Below are positions 1 to 8,723 of a stretch of 64,000 nt of DNA, in pieces (position 1 is the stretch's first letter; each line of letters opens with the position of its first letter). This DNA is from Paenibacillus sp. FSL R5-0345 (GTDB lineage Bacteria; Bacillota; Bacilli; Paenibacillales; Paenibacillaceae). The notes beneath the pieces were generated by a model. It worked only from the letters and a program-made list of their open reading frames with translations. It ran no database searches and was not told the origin of the DNA. A program made the translations under genes and the position numbers. The stretch spans positions 1,736,001-1,800,000 of the forward strand of contig NZ_CP009281.1 in assembly GCF_000758585.1 (NCBI RefSeq). The letters run 5' to 3'.

Positions 1-2731
1 TTACAGATCCTGTAATGGTGCCATCACTGCGCAGTTCGATATCTGTTGTAGATTTGATTTTAGCGGAAGTGTCTTTCCCGTGATTCACAAACTGATAGGC
101 TCCAACAACATCTTCCTGCTTAACAGCTGTGATAGTTTCACCTGTGTAACGGTGAGCGGAAGTGACTGGCCAGCCGTCTTCATTCGTGAACATTTGATGC
201 ACACGAAGCTCATGTGTTTCACCGCGCTGCGGGAAACGAGTATGGAAGAAGTTAAAGATTTTACCGGTCTCTTCGTCGTAATTCACTGAATTATGACCTG
301 ATGCTACATAACCGTAGGTTTGGAAGTCAGGGTCGCTATTCAAATTTGTGAACATGAAGTTTCCGAGGACTTTGTTGCCGACCGCTGAATGGTCATTGCT
401 CGTTGTGAGCACTGCACTTTGTCCGGCAGCATCCACATAAGGGCCGTCCGGATTCGTTGATCGGAACTGACGCATGTTGTAACCACCGTCGGATGCCAGT
501 CCTCCATAAGTCACATACAAATAGTAATAACCGGTATTCTTATCATAAGCGATATAAGGTCCTTCACCTGATTTGGTCATCCCGCCGGAAATATGGGTTC
601 CGAAATAGCGGTCAATTAAACGTCCATCAGCAGTTTTGCTATCTTTGCCTGGATATTTAGGCTCGCCGGTAGCTGGATCGATTTCCAGAATAAATATGCC
701 GCCTGACCATGATCCATAAGTCATCCATAGCTTGCCATCTTTATCGTAGAACAAGGTAGGGTCAATCGCGTTTGTATATGTTTTATTCTTATAAGAGCCG
801 CCTGCATCAAACCAATCGGGGTTGAAACCTTCTAATGTTCCGTTATCAATAAGCTTCTGAATATTAGTGTTTGTCCATTTTTTATTGATTTTGCTGTTAG
901 TATCGTAATCCTCGTCCTTGGTGAAACCGGAATAGATTACGGTATTCCCATAGGTGTAAGGACCCTCGATATTTTGCGAAGTGGCAAAGCCAATCGCTGA
1001 GCGGATGTAAGTGGAAGAAGCACTGTAATACATCATATAAGCGCCAGTTGTTCCGTCTGCATTCTTATAATCCTCATTATAGAAAACGTCCGGAGCCCAT
1101 ATGGAGAACCCGTCTTTACTGTCAGAATCGTTTTCTCCAGCCCATTTAAAGGATTCTGCCAGATTCGCGGAAAGATCACCAAAGAGTACGTTGCCCGGTG
1201 TTGTATAGCCGTTTGTGAAATGAGTCCAGTTCATCAAATCGTTTGATTTGGCTGCATCGATGTGAGACCCGAACACATAATACGTACCTTTGTCTACGAC
1301 TACGGAGGGATCATGTACTGAAACATTGGTGAGTGTTGGTGCCGTAGCTCCCGGAGTAGGTGTTGCTGTCGGAGATGGTGTAGTAACTGCGCCGCCGTCC
1401 GATCCGCCAGAACCTGATCCACCTGTACCTATGGTTGCCGTAGCTGTCGGAGTAGGCGTTTCAAATTTGATTAGGTGGCTGAATCTACTGTCAAAGCCAA
1501 CTTTCCCGGTACCTTGGATAGTAATCATATCGTTTATGCCAAGGATGAGATTCTTGATTTCTGTACTTGCCTCTACACGCAGCTTAGCTAATTGCTTCAG
1601 TGTAACTTCAGCAATACTGCCTGCAGCTAGATGTAATGTAGGCACTCCCAACGCTTGTACCTCGGCGGAATCAAAGTTCCCTCTTAACGTGATGATTGAA
1701 TCGTTCGGGAGCGTATTCTCGATAATAACCCGGCCGAAGCCTGCGCCCGTTAAAGTACTATCTTCCTCAAGCGTTACACCGGAATGTACACGTACACTCG
1801 GTATGACACTCGATCCTTTAGTAACGATGCGGAGTTTGCCGTTACGCTTATCTACGACCATGTCGGCAACATTAGAATTGTTGAATACAATACTATTCTC
1901 TCCGCCGCCGAACACGTATACTTTTCCTTTTACAGTGATGTTATTCAGCGTAATGTCGCCTTCTGCAATACCTTCGGTAAGGTACAGGTTTCCGGAGATA
2001 GTGGAGTTGTTCAATTCAACACCCGGGCTACTGATAACCATATTCTGAGTGGTAATCCCTGTATAGCTCCCGCTCTTTGAAGTGATTTCCCCGGCTAACT
2101 TTTCAATCATACGAAGAGCTTCTGCTCTTGTTACTGCCTTTGCGCCTTTAAAACTGCCGTCACTATAACCATTCAAATAACCTTCACCAAATAAAGATAA
2201 TACAGCTTCTTGGCTCCAAGAAGGTAAATCTTCAACATCTTTCGGAGCAGAGGTATTCGCGGAAGCATTAAGCTGGAATAGTCTGTGCAGCATTACTGCG
2301 GCTTCTTGACGACTTACTACCTGTTGGGGTCGGAAGGAACCGTCGTCATATCCTGATACATATCCTGCAGCTACTGCTTTCTGGATATCCTTGTAATGTG
2401 AGCCCGCTTCCAACACATCCGTGAAGCTGATTTCGGATTTTTCCTGCAAATTAAAGACCCGGTTAATTAATGTGACCCATTCCGCACGGGTGATCTCCTG
2501 GTTCGGTTTGTATATTCCTTTGCCATAGCCTGAAATTAAACCCTTATCTACCCAGGATTGAAAATCCTTCTGTGCCCAGTGACCCATATAATCGACAGTC
2601 TGTTGTTGCGTGGATTGTACGGTGGCTTTTGAATCGCTTGCAGAAGCCGCTGAAATAAGTGGTGCAGGTACTAGCAGAGTGAGTGCAAGAAGTGAAGCGG
2701 TTAGTTTACGAGTTGTTTTCCTCAAATTCAT
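1..2731 (-). CDS. Surface-anchored GH43 arabinanase-type enzyme with N-terminal SLH domains (C-terminus cut by window edge)
   Basis: This secreted glycoside hydrolase probably cleaves arabinan or arabinoxylan side chains at the cell surface. The start is the ATG at 2731 behind CGGAGG. A signal peptide (about residues 1-32) is followed by three SLH domains (about 48-93, 102-152, 167-212) that should bind the secondary cell-wall polymer. Next comes a beta-strand-rich, Asn/Val-rich region (about 213-420) that looks like a beta-solenoid, then a Pro/Thr/Gly/Ser linker (about 424-467). The GH43 five-blade propeller starts near 470. HDPSVV carries the probable catalytic base, AIDPTLF the pKa-modulating Asp and SGEGPY the acid Glu. 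The visible end (after VHQMFTNEDGWPV) resembles the extra C-terminal beta domain of Bacillus Abn2-type endo-arabinanases. The domain calls are firm; the exact substrate is inferred from the family and from the adjacent importer and intracellular GH43 gene. The stop codon lies outside the window. Confidence 0.88.
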   Translation of the reverse strand, partial: MNLRKTTRKLTASLLALTLLVPAPLISAASASDSKATVQSTQQQTVDYMGHWAQKDFQSWVDKGLISGYGKGIYKPNQEITRAEWVTLINRVFNLQEKSEISFTDVLEAGSHYKDIQKAVAAGYVSGYDDGSFRPQQVVSRQEAAVMLHRLFQLNASANTSAPKDVEDLPSWSQEAVLSLFGEGYLNGYSDGSFKGAKAVTRAEALRMIEKLAGEITSKSGSYTGITTQNMVISSPGVELNNSTISGNLYLTEGIAEGDITLNNITVKGKVYVFGGGENSIVFNNSNVADMVVDKRNGKLRIVTKGSSVIPSVRVHSGVTLEEDSTLTGAGFGRVIIENTLPNDSIITLRGNFDSAEVQALGVPTLHLAAGSIAEVTLKQLAKLRVEASTEIKNLILGINDMITIQGTGKVGFDSRFSHLIKFETPTPTATATIGTGGSGSGGSDGGAVTTPSPTATPTPGATAPTLTNVSVHDPSVVVDKGTYYVFGSHIDAAKSNDLMNWTHFTNGYTTPGNVLFGDLSANLAESFKWAGENDSDSKDGFSIWAPDVFYNEDYKNADGTTGAYMMYYSASSTYIRSAIGFATSQNIEGPYTYGNTVIYSGFTKDEDYDTNSKINKKWTNTNIQKLIDNGTLEGFNPDWFDAGGSYKNKTYTNAIDPTLFYDKDGKLWMTYGSWSGGIFILEIDPATGEPKYPGKDSKTADGRLIDRYFGTHISGGMTKSGEGPYIAYDKNTGYYYLYVTYGGLASDGGYNMRQFRSTNPDGPYVDAAGQSAVLTTSNDHSAVGNKVLGNFMFTNLNSDPDFQTYGYVASGHNSVNYDEETGKIFNFFHTRFPQRGETHELRVHQMFTNEDGWPVTSAHRYTGETITAVKQEDVVGAYQFVNHGKDTSAKIKSTTDIELRSDGTITGSV

Positions 2732-2778
2732 GATCCTCCGATTCTAGTGATTAGAAATTGCGGTGGTGCAGAAAAAAT

Positions 2779-2877
2779 GTGAAACGCTTACAATACAACT
2801 ACTAAAAAAACGTTTCTCACAAATAGAAATGGATTTGTTTTAAGTTTATACAAACCATAGTGTGGAAAACGTTTCAT
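2779..2877 (-). promoter_or_regulatory. Cluster of three AAACGYTT-type operator or cre-like sites
   Basis: Three imperfect palindromes lie within 150 bases upstream of the SLH-GH43 start: GTGAAACGCTTACA (2779-2792), AAAACGTTTCTCAC (2807-2820) and GGAAAACGTTTCAT (2864-2877). Each has the central CG flanked by A and T runs that LacI/CcpA-family repressors bind. None matches the cre consensus on both half-sites, so they may be sites for a LacI-type repressor rather than CcpA. The rest of 2732-3178 is AT-rich and I see no gene in it. Confidence 0.45.
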
Positions 2878-3178
2878 ATTGATCTCATTTTAAGCATGAT
2901 ATTAGCATATAGTCAAATAGAAATTTACGTAAAGATAAATCTTTTTATATTTTTATTAACGAAAGGTTGTCGAATATAGAGAGTAGATGTAGTACTTTAG
3001 AGGAGCGTTGGAGTTTTACAAATTGTGAATAAGAGGGGAAGGTGAATAAGAAATTGATAGGTGATAGGCTTGGTGAATATTGCATTGTAGGTAGGGGGGA
3101 GCTAATGAAGAATAATACAAATTAGTTGTTCGCCCCCATGAAAGAACCAACCTTGTTACGTGTATGCACTAGGAGATT

Positions 3179-4084
3179 TTAAAGATAATACAATTTGAAC
3201 ATGATGTCTTGATCATGATTTCCGAATTTTTTCCCGAAAATGGTTGCGCCTCCGACATGCTTGGCATCTTCCTTCACTTCGATCCGGAAGGTCCATCGGT
3301 CACAAGTTGTATCTAAATCCTCGATTGAAACGGAAGACAATGGGTCACCGTCAATGTAGGTTCCATTGTGATTGGTAATTCTGATCGTTTTTAGTAATCC
3401 ATATTGGTTAATATTGTGCGGCCACCAATCTGGTGTGAATTTTCCTCTAGCATCCGCAAAATCCCCAGGGCTCGTCCAAGTTCCTAATTCCAAGCCATTC
3501 AAGGAAAAGGTGATGTCTGAAGGCCATACATCATTAGCAAACGGAAATTCGGAAGATAGCTCCAAGCTAATTTCAAATTGCTGCAAGGTTTCCTCTTTTT
3601 TTAGAAAGTTGGCAATATTGTATTGAACATAGCCTTGAGTAAACCATAGGATCTCAGCGTCAACTCTTTTGGAATCCATGAAATACTTAGGTTCGTCAAC
3701 TCTGCCGATAAACTCTTTTTCTGTAGCAAGTCCGCATGTAGGTTTCAGATCATAATCCGTATAATGACCAATCGGCACGGATGTCTCGTAGGAGGCAAAG
3801 GAGTGGAAGATCTTCTTTGGGAAGTTAATCTCAATATGATCCACTCTTAGAATCGAGATTTTTTGCATCCCTGATTTACCAGGAACCTTTTCGGTTTTTA
3901 TGAGTCCTGCGTCTTCTAGTTTTTTGATGTGTTTTGTTACGATAGGACTGCTTATTTTAAGTTCTTCTGCCAAATCTTTGATGTTCATCTTATTTTTGGA
4001 GAGCAACTGAATGATTTTTATGCGTACTTCACTTGCCAAGGCTTCGTAAACAACGAGAGAGGACTTGTCTATTTCCAATTGCAT
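3179..4084 (-). CDS. ArsR-family transcriptional regulator with a large C-terminal domain
   Basis: An N-terminal winged helix (about residues 10-75) has the ArsR pattern: a helix around ALASEVRIKIIQLLS, then LAEELKISSPIVTKHIKKLEDAGLI as the recognition helix-turn-helix. About 220 further residues follow without a metal-binding motif. They are rich in beta-type and aromatic residues (WPSDITFSLNG, DRWTFRIEV) and may sense a sugar or act in oligomerisation. ArsR regulators of this longer type are often found next to sugar ABC operons in Paenibacillus. The gene is divergent from the importer at 4361, so it probably controls that operon and perhaps the GH43 gene downstream on its own strand. The start is uncertain: TTG 4102, GTG 4093 and ATG 4084 are all in frame; ATG 4084 is preceded by GAAGTGG and was chosen. 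Confidence 0.8.
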   Translation of the reverse strand: MQLEIDKSSLVVYEALASEVRIKIIQLLSKNKMNIKDLAEELKISSPIVTKHIKKLEDAGLIKTEKVPGKSGMQKISILRVDHIEINFPKKIFHSFASYETSVPIGHYTDYDLKPTCGLATEKEFIGRVDEPKYFMDSKRVDAEILWFTQGYVQYNIANFLKKEETLQQFEISLELSSEFPFANDVWPSDITFSLNGLELGTWTSPGDFADARGKFTPDWWPHNINQYGLLKTIRITNHNGTYIDGDPLSSVSIEDLDTTCDRWTFRIEVKEDAKHVGGATIFGKKFGNHDQDIMFKLYYL

Positions 4085-4253
4085 TTCATCCACTTCTTTC
4101 AAAGTTATTTCATATACTGTAAAGTTTATTAATCTATATATAAAGTAACACGAAAGATAACCGAAGTAAATAAAGTATCGCTTACATCTCGTAGTAATGA
4201 ACTAAAAGGTTAATTAAGTTTTAAAAAAATCTATTAAGTTTATTTAAAAGTTA

Positions 4254-4283
4254 TTGACTACGCTTTCAAGACGAATGTATACT
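4254..4283 (+). promoter_or_regulatory. Sigma-A promoter of the arabinan importer with overlapping cre-like site
   Basis: TTGACT (4254-4259) and TATACT (4278-4283) are separated by 18 bases. The sequence TGACTACGCTTTCA (4255-4268) overlaps the -35 box; its reverse complement TGAAAGCGTAGTCA matches the cre consensus TGWAANCGNTNNCA at all but one fixed position. CcpA bound here would block polymerase. TTAAGTT repeats around 4211-4245 and 4288-4294 are candidate ArsR operator half-sites. Confidence 0.6.
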
Positions 4284-4360
4284 AAGCTTAAGTTAATCGT
4301 TTCCAAAGAAAGTTAACGCAAATGATTATCTTAACAATACAGCTGCAGGGGGAGAGAGTA

Positions 4361-5605
4361 TTGAAAAAGAAATTCGGTATATTATTGGCAACAGTTCTAA
4401 CGTTAACGACAGTGTTGGCAGGATGTGGTGGTAAAGATGATAGTAAGACGATTACATTCTGGACACCGCTGACTGGTGATGATGGTGCTTATATGGATCA
4501 AATTGTTAAAGACTACAATGCTACAAACCCAGAAATTAAAGTAAAACACGTGATCACGGCTGATATGTACACAAAAATTTCTACTGTTTTAGCTTCCAAC
4601 AAAGGTGTTCCTGATTTGGCGATTATCCACGCTGACCGTGTTCCTGGGTTTGTTAAGCAAGGTGTCTTAGAAGCCATGCAAGATACCGTATTGCCAGCAC
4701 AACCTGAACTAAAAGCTGAAAATTACTTACCTCAAGCTTGGAACACTGGTAACATCGACGGAACGCAATACACAGTACCTCTTGATATCCACAGTAATGT
4801 AATGTACTACAATAAAGATTTGCTCAAGAAATATAATGCGGAGTCATTCTTAGATGATAATGTTGTTACGATTGATGAGATGCTCTCCTTACAAGGTAAA
4901 TTGGATGAAGGCGACTATGTAGTTAACGATGCTTTGCTGGGCTGGGTTATCTTAGCTCAAATCCAAGATTTGGGCGGAGACATCCAAGTTGATGGTAAGC
5001 CGGCTGTTAACACCCCTGTATTTAAACAAGCCTTTGAAAATGTTAAGAAAATCGCTGATGCGGGTCTGATGACTCCATTTGGTGAAGACGGTTACTTGAT
5101 GTTCCAATCCCAAAACGTACTATTCTCTACAGACGGAACTTGGAGCTCTACAGCACATGCTGGGGTTGAAGGCTTGAACTTTGGTGTAACAAATGTTTAT
5201 TCTCCAACACCTGATAAGTTCACGAATAGATCTTCTTCTCACTTGTTCGCTATGCTGAAGAACGACAAGAGAACGGACGAAAAAGAAGCGGGTATTGCTA
5301 ACTTCTTGGAATATGTTCGTACAAACTCGATGGAATGGGCAAAAGCTGGACAAAACGTAGCAAGTAACGTAGTTAACCAAAGCCCAGAGTACCAAAATTA
5401 TATGCAATCTTTCTTTACTTCTAATGAAAAAGAAATTGAATCCCTTTACATTTACACATATGAATACTACCCATACATTGCGGAAGCAGTAGATACTTAT
5501 TGTGCAGATATTGTTCGCGGCAACGTTGATCTTGATGAAACCCTAGCAACTATGCAGAAATTTGTAGAAGATAAGATCGCAGAAAGCAGCAGTGCAGCCA
5601 AATAA
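4361..5605 (+). CDS. Sugar ABC transporter substrate-binding lipoprotein
   Basis: This is an extracellular solute-binding protein of the MalE/UgpB type (SBP family 1) that captures oligosaccharides for import. The start is most likely TTG 4361, placed behind GGGGGAGAG, rather than the ATG at 4322, because the signal peptide then reads MKKKFGILLATVL and ends in the lipobox LAGC with Cys22 as the lipidated residue. ITFWTPLTGDD at the mature N-terminus is the usual first beta strand of the family. The two permease genes follow in the same direction after a stem-loop. The ligand is inferred to be arabino-oligosaccharides because GH43 enzymes lie on both sides; nothing in the sequence identifies the sugar directly. 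Confidence 0.9.
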   Translation: MKKKFGILLATVLTLTTVLAGCGGKDDSKTITFWTPLTGDDGAYMDQIVKDYNATNPEIKVKHVITADMYTKISTVLASNKGVPDLAIIHADRVPGFVKQGVLEAMQDTVLPAQPELKAENYLPQAWNTGNIDGTQYTVPLDIHSNVMYYNKDLLKKYNAESFLDDNVVTIDEMLSLQGKLDEGDYVVNDALLGWVILAQIQDLGGDIQVDGKPAVNTPVFKQAFENVKKIADAGLMTPFGEDGYLMFQSQNVLFSTDGTWSSTAHAGVEGLNFGVTNVYSPTPDKFTNRSSSHLFAMLKNDKRTDEKEAGIANFLEYVRTNSMEWAKAGQNVASNVVNQSPEYQNYMQSFFTSNEKEIESLYIYTYEYYPYIAEAVDTYCADIVRGNVDLDETLATMQKFVEDKIAESSSAAK

Positions 5606-5628
5606 AGTGAAATAGAATAGATTGTACG

Positions 5629-5660
5629 AAGTAATGTGCCATATCGTTGGTGCATTACTT
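5629..5660 (+). other. Intra-operon stem-loop after the binding-protein gene
   Basis: AAGTAATG (5629-5636) pairs perfectly with CATTACTT (5653-5660) across a 16-base loop. There is no good T-tract, so it is more likely an mRNA-stabilising or partial-attenuation hairpin that raises the binding protein over the permeases than a full terminator. Confidence 0.55.
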
Positions 5661-5685
5661 TGTGCAAAAGGAGAAATGAAATCCT

Positions 5686-6564
5686 ATGAAAAAGAAAATA
5701 AATTGGGCACCTGCCTTCTTTGTAGGTCCGCATGTCATTTTGTTTGCTGTCTTCATTTTATTGCCAACGATTTATGGGATTTATGCTTCATTTACAAAGT
5801 GGAATTTAATGAGTGATCCGGTTTGGGTAGGTTTTGATAACTATAAGGCCATTCTTTTTGATGGCAAATCAACGTTTCATACGCAATTTTTCAGAGGTCT
5901 GAAAAATACGTTGATCTTTGTGGGTCTCTCTGTTCCATTATTAATTGTGATCCCATTAATGGTGGCTGTTGCACTGGAACATAAAAAAGTTAAAATGAAG
6001 AGCTTAATTCAATCTATTCTCTATATTCCAGGCTTGATTTCGATTTCTGCGGCAGCACTGATCTGGCTCTTGATCTTTAATAAACAACTGGGGATCACAG
6101 GAAATCTGTTCGGATCACAAGTTGCGTGGCCTGCAAACCAGCCTTATGCGTGGATTATCATCATTGTAATCACATTATGGGGTGGTATTGGAGGCAACAT
6201 GATTATTTATCGTGCTTCCTTAAGTGGCGTTGCGCAAGAATTATATGAATCAGCCGAGCTCGATGGTGCGGGTTCAATTAAAAGATTCACTAGTATCACC
6301 TTGCCATCTATTCGTTTTCCATTAATCTATACCTTTGTTATGACAACCGCCGGAGCCTTTAATGTATTCGGCCAACCGTTAATGATGACCGATGGCGGGC
6401 CTCGACAAAGTACACACGTACTCATGATGTATATTCGTCAATTAGCTTTCGGTAACGGTGAGTCCATCGCAGGGATGGCATCCGCTATGGCAGTGTTATT
6501 GGGATTAGTGATCTTGGTCATTTCAGCACTTCAATATTATGTAATGAACCGAAATGCAACCTAG
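5686..6564 (+). CDS. Sugar ABC transporter permease (MalF/UgpA type)
   Basis: This inner-membrane subunit of the arabinan-locus importer has about six hydrophobic segments, the first at residues 9-33 (APAFFVGPHVILFAVFILL). The binding-protein-dependent transport motif YESAELDGAGSIKRFTSITLP (about residues 186-206) is the EAA loop that docks the ATPase. The length, 292 residues, is usual. AAAGGAG precedes the ATG. The gene is second in a three-gene set (lipoprotein, permease, permease) with no ATPase gene in the window, so a shared MsmX-type ATPase from elsewhere is presumably used. Confidence 0.9.
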   Translation: MKKKINWAPAFFVGPHVILFAVFILLPTIYGIYASFTKWNLMSDPVWVGFDNYKAILFDGKSTFHTQFFRGLKNTLIFVGLSVPLLIVIPLMVAVALEHKKVKMKSLIQSILYIPGLISISAAALIWLLIFNKQLGITGNLFGSQVAWPANQPYAWIIIIVITLWGGIGGNMIIYRASLSGVAQELYESAELDGAGSIKRFTSITLPSIRFPLIYTFVMTTAGAFNVFGQPLMMTDGGPRQSTHVLMMYIRQLAFGNGESIAGMASAMAVLLGLVILVISALQYYVMNRNAT

Positions 6565-6618
6565 GGATCTCTGAGACTAATTGATTAACAAGGAAATGGA
6601 AAAGGTAGGTGTACTAAA

Positions 6619-7530
6619 ATGTCAAATCAGGCGGTAAACGGACTGGAAAATCATCCAGTTATAAATAGAACAAGAAAAGAAAAAGGGTCCTCCAATATCA
6701 GTATTTCGAAATATGTATCCTACACATTTTTAATTATTCTCTGTGTAATTTGGATCATTCCTGTGATCTTCGGAATTTCTACGTCATTTAGATCACAAAC
6801 GGAAGTGGTTTCCTCGGGTTTTAGACTATTTCCTGAAACATGGGTCTTTGAGAACTATGTCACGATTCTGAATAATACTTCTACAGCCCCGATTCTACGT
6901 TGGTTAGGCAATTCATTGTTTATCGCGACATCGCACACCATTCTGGTAGTTATTGTGATCTCGATTACCGGCTTTGGATATACCCGTATTAACTTTAAAG
7001 GAAGAGACACGTTGTTCTTCACTTTGCTAGGGATTTCCTTCTTCCCCGGTGTGGTTAACTTGATTCCTTCTTATAAAATTATCGATTCCTTTGGTTGGGT
7101 GAATACTTCCTGGGCAATGATCATTCCTGGTCTTGCGGGTATGGGGAATATCTTCTTGGTCAGACAGTTTATGAACGGTATCCCGAAAGAGCTGGATGAG
7201 TCTGCAAAAGTGGATGGTGCCAGTGATTTTAGAATTTTTGCACAAATTATATTGCCGTTGGTTAAGCCGATTCTGATTGTTTGCGGTTTGTTCTCCTTTA
7301 CGGGATCTTGGAATGACTTCCTCTGGCCGGTTATCGTGTACACAGATGTAGATAAAATGCCGGTTACAGCTGGTTTGCTCTTACTTCAAGATATCTACGG
7401 AAACTATCGTATGATCGGGCAATTAATGGGCTCGGCGATCTTGGCGATTATTCCAACCTTGCTGCTATTTATATTTGCTCAAAAATACTTCGTTCAATCT
7501 ATTAATTTGAATTCAGGTATTAAAGGGTAG
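6619..7530 (+). CDS. Sugar ABC transporter permease (MalG/UgpE type)
   Basis: This second permease of the importer has 303 residues with an extended hydrophilic N-terminus before the first membrane segment (about residues 31-53). The EAA loop reads LDESAKVDGASDFRIFAQIILPL (about residues 192-214). The C-terminus ends in the typical QKYFVQSINLNSGIKG. It lies 54 bases after the first permease and is translated from an ATG behind AAAGGTAGG-type sequence. It pairs with the upstream permease to form the channel for the sugar bound by the lipoprotein. Confidence 0.9.
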   Translation: MSNQAVNGLENHPVINRTRKEKGSSNISISKYVSYTFLIILCVIWIIPVIFGISTSFRSQTEVVSSGFRLFPETWVFENYVTILNNTSTAPILRWLGNSLFIATSHTILVVIVISITGFGYTRINFKGRDTLFFTLLGISFFPGVVNLIPSYKIIDSFGWVNTSWAMIIPGLAGMGNIFLVRQFMNGIPKELDESAKVDGASDFRIFAQIILPLVKPILIVCGLFSFTGSWNDFLWPVIVYTDVDKMPVTAGLLLLQDIYGNYRMIGQLMGSAILAIIPTLLLFIFAQKYFVQSINLNSGIKG

Positions 7531-7550
7531 ATCGAATGAACAAAAACTTA

Positions 7551-7592
7551 AATACACCTTGCCTTCTTATGAGGAAGGGTGTGTTTTGGTGA
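7551..7592 (+). terminator. Weak hairpin between permease and GH43 genes
   Basis: An ACACC...CCTTC arm is followed by GAGGAAGGGTGT and a short T-run (GTTTTGG). The stem has internal loops. It may be a partial terminator that lowers expression of the downstream GH43 gene. Confidence 0.4.
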
Positions 7593-7633
7593 CCCGTAAA
7601 ATAAAAATATAGAGAGATATAGGAGTTGTCATC

Positions 7634-8602
7634 ATGAGAGAATTTAATGCAAAAAATCCGCTGATTGAGCAAAGAGCAGATCCTTGGATTTATAAACATA
7701 CAGACGGATATTACTATTTCATAGCCTCTGTTCCAGAGTACGATAGAATCGAGCTTCGTCGTTCCGAATCCATTCAGGGATTAGCGGAGGCTGAGGGAAA
7801 GACGATTTGGGTTAAGCATGAAGCAGGTTTAATGAGTGCCAATATCTGGGCTCCAGAGATTCATTATATTGATGAAAAGTGGTACGTATATTACGCAGCA
7901 GCACATACGTCTGACACAAAAGACGGCTTGTTTGATCATCGCATGTTTGCCATAGAAAATTCATCCGCAAATCCTTTGGAGGGTGAATGGGTGGAGAAGG
8001 GTCAAATTAAAACGAAATGGGAATCCTTTGCCTTGGATGCAACCACTTTTGAGCACAAAGGCGTTAGATACTACGTTTGGGCACAAAAGGATCCTGATAT
8101 CCCTGGTAATTCTAATATGTATATCTCTGAAATGGAGAATCCTTGGACATTAAAAGGAGAACAAGTGTGCATCACCACACCTGAATATGAATGGGAAAAA
8201 ATCGGATTTTTGGTGAATGAGGGTGCGGCAGTTCTTAAGCGGAATGGACGTATTTTCATGACTTTCTCGGCAAGTGCAACAGATCATAACTACTGTATGG
8301 GGTTGTTAACTGCTGATGAGAACAGTGATTTAATGGATCCGAAATCTTGGGTCAAAACACCAGAACCTGTGTTTACGACTTCTGAAGAAAATGGTCAATA
8401 TGGTCCGGGACATAATAGCTTTACAGTCTCAGAAGATGGCACACAGGATATCCTGGTGTTCCATGCCAGAAGCTATAAGGAAATTGTGGGAGACCCATTA
8501 TATGATCCTAATCGTCACGCACGTGTGCAAGTGATCCAGTGGAATGAAGATGGAACGCCAAATTTTGGTGTCCCTAGACCGGATACGAAGTTAAATTTAT
8601 AG
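7634..8602 (+). CDS. Cytoplasmic GH43 enzyme, probable exo-alpha-1,5-L-arabinofuranosidase
   Basis: This 322-residue protein has no signal peptide and should act on imported oligosaccharides in the cytoplasm. It is a GH43 five-bladed propeller: the general base is probably Asp16 in RADPW, the pKa-modulating Asp is Asp135 in ALDATTF, and the general acid is Glu196 in VNEGAAV. Aromatic-rich blade motifs (MSANIWAPEIHYIDEKWYVYYAA) are typical. The motif set most resembles the GH43 group of exo-arabinofuranosidases, but xylosidase or arabinanase activity cannot be excluded by eye. It closes the arabinan operon: surface enzyme, import, then hydrolysis to arabinose. Confidence 0.85.
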   Translation: MREFNAKNPLIEQRADPWIYKHTDGYYYFIASVPEYDRIELRRSESIQGLAEAEGKTIWVKHEAGLMSANIWAPEIHYIDEKWYVYYAAAHTSDTKDGLFDHRMFAIENSSANPLEGEWVEKGQIKTKWESFALDATTFEHKGVRYYVWAQKDPDIPGNSNMYISEMENPWTLKGEQVCITTPEYEWEKIGFLVNEGAAVLKRNGRIFMTFSASATDHNYCMGLLTADENSDLMDPKSWVKTPEPVFTTSEENGQYGPGHNSFTVSEDGTQDILVFHARSYKEIVGDPLYDPNRHARVQVIQWNEDGTPNFGVPRPDTKLNL

Positions 8603-8680
8603 CATAAGCCAATACATTCGCATATTTTAACATAATGCTTCTTTAGTGTGAGGAGCTTATAATATTCTTCTATTAATAAA

Positions 8681-8722
8681 GGGACGCTTCAGTAGCAATA
8701 TGCTATTGGAGCGTCCCCTTTT
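8681..8722 (+). terminator. Rho-independent terminator of the arabinan operon
   Basis: GGGACGCT (8681-8688) pairs with AGCGTCCC (8710-8717); an inner TAGCA/TGCTA stem and a short loop complete the hairpin, followed by CTTTTC. It sits between convergent genes and may also stop the ABC-2 operon transcribed from the other strand. Confidence 0.9.
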
Positions 8723-8723
8723 C

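Noticed and set aside
1290..2048. Plus-strand open frame of 252 codons
   Set aside because: It is the antisense of the SLH-GH43 gene, where the protein on the minus strand has clear domains. Its composition (Val/Gly/Pro-rich) mirrors the linker on the other strand.
3102..3125. Six-codon open frame behind a GGGGGG-rich site
   Set aside because: Too short to support, with no conserved context; the start spacing could be chance in a purine-rich stretch.
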